A stretch of 64,000 nucleotides of DNA from Calditrichia bacterium (GTDB lineage: Bacteria; Calditrichota; Calditrichia; RBG-13-44-9; J075), in contig JANQRS010000066.1 in NCBI GenBank assembly GCA_028284445.1, positions 36,913-100,912 of the forward strand, read 5' to 3'. The notes under the pieces are model-generated. The model was not told the origin of the DNA and made no database searches. It was given only the letters and a program-made list of their open reading frames with translations. Position numbers and translations under genes: made by a program. Of the stretch, positions 58,709 to 64,000 are shown in pieces; within the stretch, counting starts at the first letter, position 1; every line of letters starts with the position of its first letter.

Positions 58709-59842
58709 ATGCGAGGCTTGGTATTTTCCCTGTTTTTGACATGCTTAATTGCCCCGGCAGTTTTTGGGCAATATATCTCAATTGACGACAACACCTGGCA
58801 AATCAGCGGTGACGAAAGCAAAATTGTCGATCATCTAGGCCGGAAAGCCCTTGCCTTGAAAGCCGGACGGGCGATTCTTGCTGATAGTGACTTTTTGACC
58901 GGCACAATCGAATTCGATGTGTCTTTTCCCAATCAGCGAAATTTCGTAGGGGTGATGTGGCGAATGCAGGATGGGGGAAATTTCGAGGACTTTTATATGC
59001 GTCCGCATCAATCGGGAAAAGGAGATGCCAATCAGTATTCACCGGTATTCAACGGTAATTCCGGATGGCAGCTCTATCATGGTGAGGGCTATAGTGTGCC
59101 GACTGTTTATCAATTTGATGAGTGGATGCCGGTGAAGGTGGTTGTGGGTGAGAAGCGAGCTGAGATCTATTTGAAGGATATGGACGCGCCCGCCCTGGTT
59201 ACACACGAATTTAAGCGCGAAGCGGCCAGCGGCATGGTTGGTTTTAAGGCCGGTCGTTTCGCCACTGCCTATTTTTCAAACATTCGCGTTACAAAAAACG
59301 CCAACCCGCAGCTGGTTGGCAAAGCACCGGCAATTAAGCCGGCAGATGCCAATACATTAATGGCGTATAAAGTGTCAGGCTACTTTGATGAGAAAATGCT
59401 TGAGAACAAGACTCGCTTAACATCCGCAGAAAAGCAGCTATCATGGTATGACCTGGCCTGCGAGGCAGATGGTATTGCAAATCTTTCCCGACTGCAAAGC
59501 CACCGGGAAAAAAATACCGTCTTCGTAAAAATCAACCTTGAGTCGGCGCAAAAGCAGTTTAAAGAATTGCAGTTTGGCTACAGCGACCGGGTAAAGGTTT
59601 TTGTTAACGATCGCCTGGTCTATAGCGGCAACAACGGCTATCAAAGCCGTGATTTCAGATACCTTGGCACAATTGGGCTATTCGATTCTGTGCATCTGCC
59701 CTTAAAGAAAGGCGAAAATGAAATTTTATTTGCTGTTTCCGAGACCTTTGGCGGCTGGGGCATTATTTCCCGCTTTGCTGATACCGACGGCTTGACCATC
59801 GAACAGGCTGTTCAAGAATTAGCGCGGCAGACGGCCCGCTAA
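58709..59842 (+). CDS. Secreted DUF1080/LamG-like protein
   Basis: AAGGAG sits 6 bases ahead of ATG 58709, so that start is preferred over GTG 58703. The 377-residue protein has a signal peptide (LFLTCLIAPAVFGQ) followed by a concanavalin-type sandwich (LTGTIEFDVSFPNQRNFVGVMWRM, DFYMRPHQSGKGDANQY, DEWMPVKVVVGEKRAEIYL). This pattern fits the 3-keto-disaccharide hydrolase-like (DUF1080) or LamG superfamily. A second beta-rich domain follows (VFVKINLESAQKQF, VFVNDRLVYSGNNGY, ILFAVSETFGGWGI), which looks like a galactose-binding fold. It is presumably a periplasmic carbohydrate-related protein. A strong terminator follows. Confidence 0.75.
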   Translation: MRGLVFSLFLTCLIAPAVFGQYISIDDNTWQISGDESKIVDHLGRKALALKAGRAILADSDFLTGTIEFDVSFPNQRNFVGVMWRMQDGGNFEDFYMRPHQSGKGDANQYSPVFNGNSGWQLYHGEGYSVPTVYQFDEWMPVKVVVGEKRAEIYLKDMDAPALVTHEFKREAASGMVGFKAGRFATAYFSNIRVTKNANPQLVGKAPAIKPADANTLMAYKVSGYFDEKMLENKTRLTSAEKQLSWYDLACEADGIANLSRLQSHREKNTVFVKINLESAQKQFKELQFGYSDRVKVFVNDRLVYSGNNGYQSRDFRYLGTIGLFDSVHLPLKKGENEILFAVSETFGGWGIISRFADTDGLTIEQAVQELARQTAR

Positions 59843-59846
59843 GACC

Positions 59847-59896
59847 AACGCCTGCAACATCTCCTCCGATATGTTGCAGGCGTTCCTGCTTTTTTC
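59847..59896 (+). terminator. Strong intrinsic terminator
   Basis: AACGCCTGCAACAT (59847-59860) pairs perfectly with ATGTTGCAGGCGTT (59871-59884) around a 10-base loop, and a CCTGCTTTTTTC tract follows. It starts 5 bp after the LamG-like gene. Confidence 0.92.
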
Positions 59897-60070
59897 AATT
59901 CTCCCACCAAATTTTGACCCAACGCATTGAATCTTTGAATCGTTTGCACTATGTTCCTATAAGATACCGTTGTATGAGGGGCCGTGGTAAGTTCTCTACT
60001 GACGCCTACAACATGATGACAAGACTAAGCAAGGCTTGTCACCAGGTCGTGGGCTTTGGGATCTTAATTA

Positions 60071-63000
60071 ATGAAACAGGAATTTGTTTCGGCGCCGTAT
60101 ATGACAAAAAAGTTACTGCCTCCACATTTTTTTGCCACCAGATCTTCTCCGGAAAGCTTTCAGCGTTGGCTGTTGGCCGGGATGCTCTTTGCTGTTTTCT
60201 GGAGCCAGCTGCTCTATGCAGCCTGGCGTCCGGGCGAGATGAAAGTGCGTATTTCGGATGTGTCGGAGCAGGTGGTCACGGCTTTGCTGGAAATCGGCAT
60301 AGAAGTTGAACACTCTCACGGCGACGAAATTTATCTCTATCTTATTGAAGCAGAATTGCAACAGCTACTCGAAAGCGGTATTCGACCGGAGATCTTAATC
60401 CCGGATATGATTGCCTACTCTCGTCAGTTGCTGGAACAGGAAGAGTTGCGCGGGTATCGCGATTATGCCCGCCTTAATCATTTTCTTGACAGCTTGCAAG
60501 CCGCCTATCCCAAACTCATTCATAAAACTATCTACGGGCGCAGCGTTGAGGGTAAAGCGCTGGTTGCCGTGAAAATCAGCGATAATGCCGCGGTAGACGA
60601 GCCGGAGCCGGAGATTGCTTTCGATGCCGCGCAGCATGGCGACGAGATCATGACCACTGAATTGCTGATGAAGCTGATGGTCGAGCTTTGCGAACGCTAT
60701 GCTTCTGTGGATCGGATTCGGAAGCTGGTCAATGAAACCGAGATCTGGTTTTTCCCGATGGTCAATCCGGATGGGCGACAGCTGCTCACCCGTCGCAACA
60801 GCAACTTTGTCGATATTAATCGCGATTGGGGATACATGTGGGACGGGTGGGGGAATAGCAGTCAGCCCTATTCGCAGCCGGAAACCCGGGCACTGCTTCG
60901 CTGGCTTCTCGATCATCAGTTTACCATGATGATCTCCTTGCATGCCGGCGCAGAGCTGATTTCCCACCCCTGGAGTTATCGTCCCGGCATTACGCCTGAT
61001 CAGGAAAATATGCGTTTGCTGGCATCGAAATATGCCGCTGTTTCCGGCTACGAAAAGTTGCCGTTTGGAGAAGGCTTTGACCGCTTATATCCGATTAGCG
61101 GTAGTGCAAAGGACAGTTATTACGGCATTCGTGGCGCCATGAGCTGGACCCTGGAAATTTGCGACGACAAGCTTCGTGCACACGATCAGGTGGCAGAATA
61201 CTACAAGAAAAATCGCCGCTCACTGCTCCAGCTTATCGAAATGAGTCAACAAGGCATCAGCGGAAGGGTATCCGCTCTGGGAAGCGGGAAGCCGCTGCCG
61301 GCCATCATTCGTGTGCGCAATGGCGACAATGAATATTGGCCGGTCTACAGCGATCCGGCCCTCGGTGATTTCCATAAATTCCTGCCGCCAGGCACCTATT
61401 CGCTGACAATTGAAGCCAATGGCTATCGCCCATTGCGTATGTCTTCTGTGAAAGTCGATTCCACGGGAATTGATGTCGACGCAAAGCTGATTCGGCGGCC
61501 GGGTGTGCACGCGTTTCAAGTACTTGCTTGCCAGGTGCCCGGCAATAATTTTGCAAATAACGGTTTAACCTGGCAGGCGCTTGGCCAGCCCGATGGCCGC
61601 GGCTATTCACTCGGGCGTGGTGGCTGGATTGTGTTGGATATGGGCGAGCGATTATTCGACCTGCCGGGAGCAGATATACGCATAGTGAGTTCCGGTAAGA
61701 GCGAAGGATTTATGCTGGAGGCCGCCGAGGCCTGGACAGGTCCCTGGCAGACGCTTGGGAAGGCAAGCGGCACTGCCAAATTTGATATCAGCGAAGCCAA
61801 GGTCAAGCAGTTCCGATACCTGCGCATTACCGATGATGGCGATGGCTTTACCGGTATCGCTGATGCCGGATTTGATCTCGATGCTGTTGAAGCCCTGCTG
61901 ATTCCGGAAAACTCTGCTTACCTGATGGCTGCAAACCATACCATCATTGACACTCTGAGCAACTATAATGGTGTATTGGAAGCTGGTGAGACCACCGGTA
62001 TAGACTTGCATGTCGAAAACCTTGGTGATCTGACCGCGCCGGCTGTCACTGTTCAAATCAGTTCTGCCAGTCGCTACCTGCAGGTTGTGACGGATACCGC
62101 CTCACTATTCAGCGTTGGCGACGGCAGCACCAGCACCACCGGTGGTCTGCAAATTCGTGCTCTGCCAAGCACTCCGCATCACGCTTCGATTCCTCTCGAG
62201 GTCCGCATTCGTGCGGCAGATCAGGAGTGGCGGCATCTGATAAACCTGGAAATTTCCGGTGGCGCATCGATAGAAACGGGCAATTCGGAATTGACTTTTG
62301 GTGAAGGGATTCTGGACTTCGCGCAGTCACAGCCCTTGCTGCTGAATAATCCAGGCAAGGATACCCTGAAAATATTTCAGGCCCGCACAACATCAGAGGC
62401 CTTCTGGGTTGAAGATCAGCAAATGCTGATACCGCCGGGTGGGCAGGCTGAGATGGTCGTCTTTTTTGAACCCGGGAAAATTCAGAGCTATCAGGATACC
62501 TTGATTGTTTTGAACAATGATCCGCTGGCCACCCGCCACCTGGTTTTGCTGTCCGGAAGCGCCGCCTCGCTGCCGGCATTGCAGTTGTCGGAAGACTCCA
62601 TTGCAGCAGCAATCGGCATCGACGATTCATTGGAGCTGACTGTTGAATTGGGGAACGATGGGGCAGGGGAGTTGATGTATTTTCTTACACTCTCTGAAAC
62701 GATCCGGGAAGATGAGCAGCAGGGCTTTGCCTATCCGCTTAGCGCTGTTCAGCATCTGCTCTTGCCGGATGATGATCAGCCCGCTGAAGGCGCTCGCGGC
62801 AGACTGCGAATTCCTTTTCATGGTGAGCAGCCATATAGCGAGCGGATAGAATTGCCGTTTACTTTTCCCTTCCTGAGCGAATCATACCCTGCTGTGATTG
62901 TTGATCGACATGGACAGGTCTTGTTGCAGCCGGAACCCGGCGCCAATGATGAAATCTCTGCCGAACCGGCGCAGCATCCGCAAATTTTACCCTTGTATGC

Positions 63001-63769
63001 AAGCTTTGATGCCTCGCAATCTCCAAATGTCAGCCTCAGCTACCAAGATGATCAGGTTTCTATCCTATGGCAAGGATTGGTCCGACATGGATATGAAGGC
63101 TCATATAATGTGGAGGTCCGCCTGACAGCTTCCGGCCTGGTAGAATTTTTATATCATGATGTCGCCGAAGTGGATTCTACCTTCCACGCCGGCGTAAGGG
63201 ATATGCACGGACGGACGCTGTTGGATTTACATGAGCAAGTGCGCTCCCGCCAGCATTTGACGCTGCCGCAAAGTGGTGAGTATTTCATAACGCCGCAGAC
63301 GGGTTTACTTGGCAGCAACGAGCGGGAAACCATTCGCATTCGTTTTCGCACCCGCGGATTGATGCCCGGGATATATCTCTTCAATCTGCACGTTTCTTCC
63401 AATGATCCCATTCAGGAAGAGCGTCTCTTACCAATTCGTCTGGCTGTCGAAGAAGTCGTTGGCGTCACCGCGGAAACCGGCGACATTCCGGAAAGTGCGC
63501 AACTTTTTCAAAACTATCCCAATCCTTTTAATCCGGTCACAACCATTGCCTTCCATATTGCCGAACAGGCACAGACCCGTTTGATCGTGTACAATACGCT
63601 CGGCCAGGCGGTTCGCGGCCTGGTTGACGAGCCACTCAGTCCCGGGGAATATCAGGTCAGCTGGGACGGCCGCAACGATTTTGGTCAGCACCTTCCCAGC
63701 GGTATCTATTTCTACGAGCTGCAAACGCGTAATTTCTCTCAAATTCGGAAGATGATACTGCTGCATTAG
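60071..63769 (+). CDS. Secreted M14 zinc carboxypeptidase with C-terminal sorting domain
   Basis: The 1232-residue protein has a membrane-like signal (about 33-51). ATG 60101 is an alternative start. The M14 carboxypeptidase domain spans roughly residues 128-385. The zinc ligands are His189 and Glu192 (QHGDE) and His291 (ISLHAGAE). Substrate-binding Asn250/Arg251 lie in DINRDWG, and the catalytic Glu362 in SWTLEICDD. A carboxypeptidase-regulatory-like domain, a discoidin-like part, CARDB/HYDIN-like beta domains and a propeller-like region follow. The last 85 residues form a sorting domain (NYPNPFNPVTTI, GIYFYELQTRNF). It should be exported to the surface to trim peptides. Confidence 0.9.
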   Translation: MKQEFVSAPYMTKKLLPPHFFATRSSPESFQRWLLAGMLFAVFWSQLLYAAWRPGEMKVRISDVSEQVVTALLEIGIEVEHSHGDEIYLYLIEAELQQLLESGIRPEILIPDMIAYSRQLLEQEELRGYRDYARLNHFLDSLQAAYPKLIHKTIYGRSVEGKALVAVKISDNAAVDEPEPEIAFDAAQHGDEIMTTELLMKLMVELCERYASVDRIRKLVNETEIWFFPMVNPDGRQLLTRRNSNFVDINRDWGYMWDGWGNSSQPYSQPETRALLRWLLDHQFTMMISLHAGAELISHPWSYRPGITPDQENMRLLASKYAAVSGYEKLPFGEGFDRLYPISGSAKDSYYGIRGAMSWTLEICDDKLRAHDQVAEYYKKNRRSLLQLIEMSQQGISGRVSALGSGKPLPAIIRVRNGDNEYWPVYSDPALGDFHKFLPPGTYSLTIEANGYRPLRMSSVKVDSTGIDVDAKLIRRPGVHAFQVLACQVPGNNFANNGLTWQALGQPDGRGYSLGRGGWIVLDMGERLFDLPGADIRIVSSGKSEGFMLEAAEAWTGPWQTLGKASGTAKFDISEAKVKQFRYLRITDDGDGFTGIADAGFDLDAVEALLIPENSAYLMAANHTIIDTLSNYNGVLEAGETTGIDLHVENLGDLTAPAVTVQISSASRYLQVVTDTASLFSVGDGSTSTTGGLQIRALPSTPHHASIPLEVRIRAADQEWRHLINLEISGGASIETGNSELTFGEGILDFAQSQPLLLNNPGKDTLKIFQARTTSEAFWVEDQQMLIPPGGQAEMVVFFEPGKIQSYQDTLIVLNNDPLATRHLVLLSGSAASLPALQLSEDSIAAAIGIDDSLELTVELGNDGAGELMYFLTLSETIREDEQQGFAYPLSAVQHLLLPDDDQPAEGARGRLRIPFHGEQPYSERIELPFTFPFLSESYPAVIVDRHGQVLLQPEPGANDEISAEPAQHPQILPLYASFDASQSPNVSLSYQDDQVSILWQGLVRHGYEGSYNVEVRLTASGLVEFLYHDVAEVDSTFHAGVRDMHGRTLLDLHEQVRSRQHLTLPQSGEYFITPQTGLLGSNERETIRIRFRTRGLMPGIYLFNLHVSSNDPIQEERLLPIRLAVEEVVGVTAETGDIPESAQLFQNYPNPFNPVTTIAFHIAEQAQTRLIVYNTLGQAVRGLVDEPLSPGEYQVSWDGRNDFGQHLPSGIYFYELQTRNFSQIRKMILLH

Positions 63770-63842
63770 AAGTTGGGGATGTAGGGCCATGTTGTGAGGT
63801 ATTGGATCCATTTTGTGGACAATTCGGTTCAGATCTCCGGGC

Positions 63843-63882
63843 AATTGGAGTATTGGAATACTGGAATATTGGAATACTGGAA
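63843..63882. repeat. 8-bp tandem repeat (TATTGGAA/TACTGGAA) with 30-bp inverted partner at 41404
   Basis: Four alternating octamers TATTGGAA and TACTGGAA (63851-63882) follow an AATTGGAG lead-in. The first 30 bp are an exact reverse complement of 41404-41433. It lies 73 bp after the M14 gene; nothing else was recognised to the end of the window. Confidence 0.85.
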
Positions 63883-64000
63883 AAGACCTTGCTTTGCAAT
63901 GGAGACCGTAAGATATTTTGTGTAAATCCGTATTCGCTTAAATGTCAAGCTCGACTCTTCCTTCAAAGAGAATGGCCAGTTGTGATAGAATGAAAGGCCA

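Overview
The window looks like chromosomal DNA of an uncultured or little-studied bacterium of the FCB superphylum (Calditrichota / KSB1-like; this is inference). Four secreted proteins end in a C-terminal sorting/FlgD-like module with the hallmark NYPNPFNP, a conserved IYNVLGQ-type strand and GIYFYRL. There are also a hybrid two-component regulator, LytTR signalling and many lipoprotein or outer-membrane genes. No rRNA, tRNA, CRISPR array, complete insertion sequence, integrase or phage structural gene was recognised.

Layout. 1-7.7 kb: a truncated S9-peptidase-like gene (minus strand, runs off the left edge), a redoxin, a small antitoxin-like ORF, TRAP permeases DctQ/DctM without a visible binding protein, then a porin / PstS-like protein / histidine kinase operon. 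7.9-14.6 kb: a GH31 protein with altered catalytic positions, a beta-carbonic anhydrase overlapping a Phd-type antitoxin that follows its PIN toxin, and a LytTR/LytS system with LiaF-like membrane proteins. 14.9-29.7 kb: a very large hybrid sensor/AraC regulator, then a surface-protein island holding a twice-occurring cassette (tail-fibre-like gene followed by kelch/sorting-domain gene), a third sorting-domain protein and a sorting-domain gene remnant. 29.9-36.0 kb: an RsbU/RsbV/RsbW-type partner-switching cluster with a second, membrane-bound PP2C phosphatase and a lipoprotein. 36.3-46.7 kb: housekeeping and metabolic genes (FabG-like SDR, adenylate kinase, RlmN, ECF sigma/anti-sigma pair, Nudix, iron alcohol dehydrogenase, PQQ-propeller protein, acyl-CoA dehydrogenase/oxidase with an N-terminal extension). 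47.0-51.9 kb: a MacA/MacB-type export system with two separate permeases. 52.3-56.6 kb: a 1038-residue protein with a NTPase-like C-terminal region, apparently co-transcribed with a lipid-anchored MscS-type channel; I consider this pair the best candidate for an undescribed system. 56.9-63.8 kb: an outer-membrane protein, an AraC regulator, a secreted LamG/DUF1080-like protein and a secreted M14 carboxypeptidase with a sorting domain.

The intergenic DNA is unusual. It carries (i) six copies of a 42-44 bp palindrome with ACATCCCCCT/AGGGGGATGT arms around a TTCGAA core, (ii) five clusters of small hairpins punctuated by GTCAG/CTGAC, and (iii) many short tandem repeats with 6, 7, 8 or 15 bp units. 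These lie between genes and even inside the apparent export operon. They account for most of the non-coding sequence, and most gene-sized gaps contain at least one of them.
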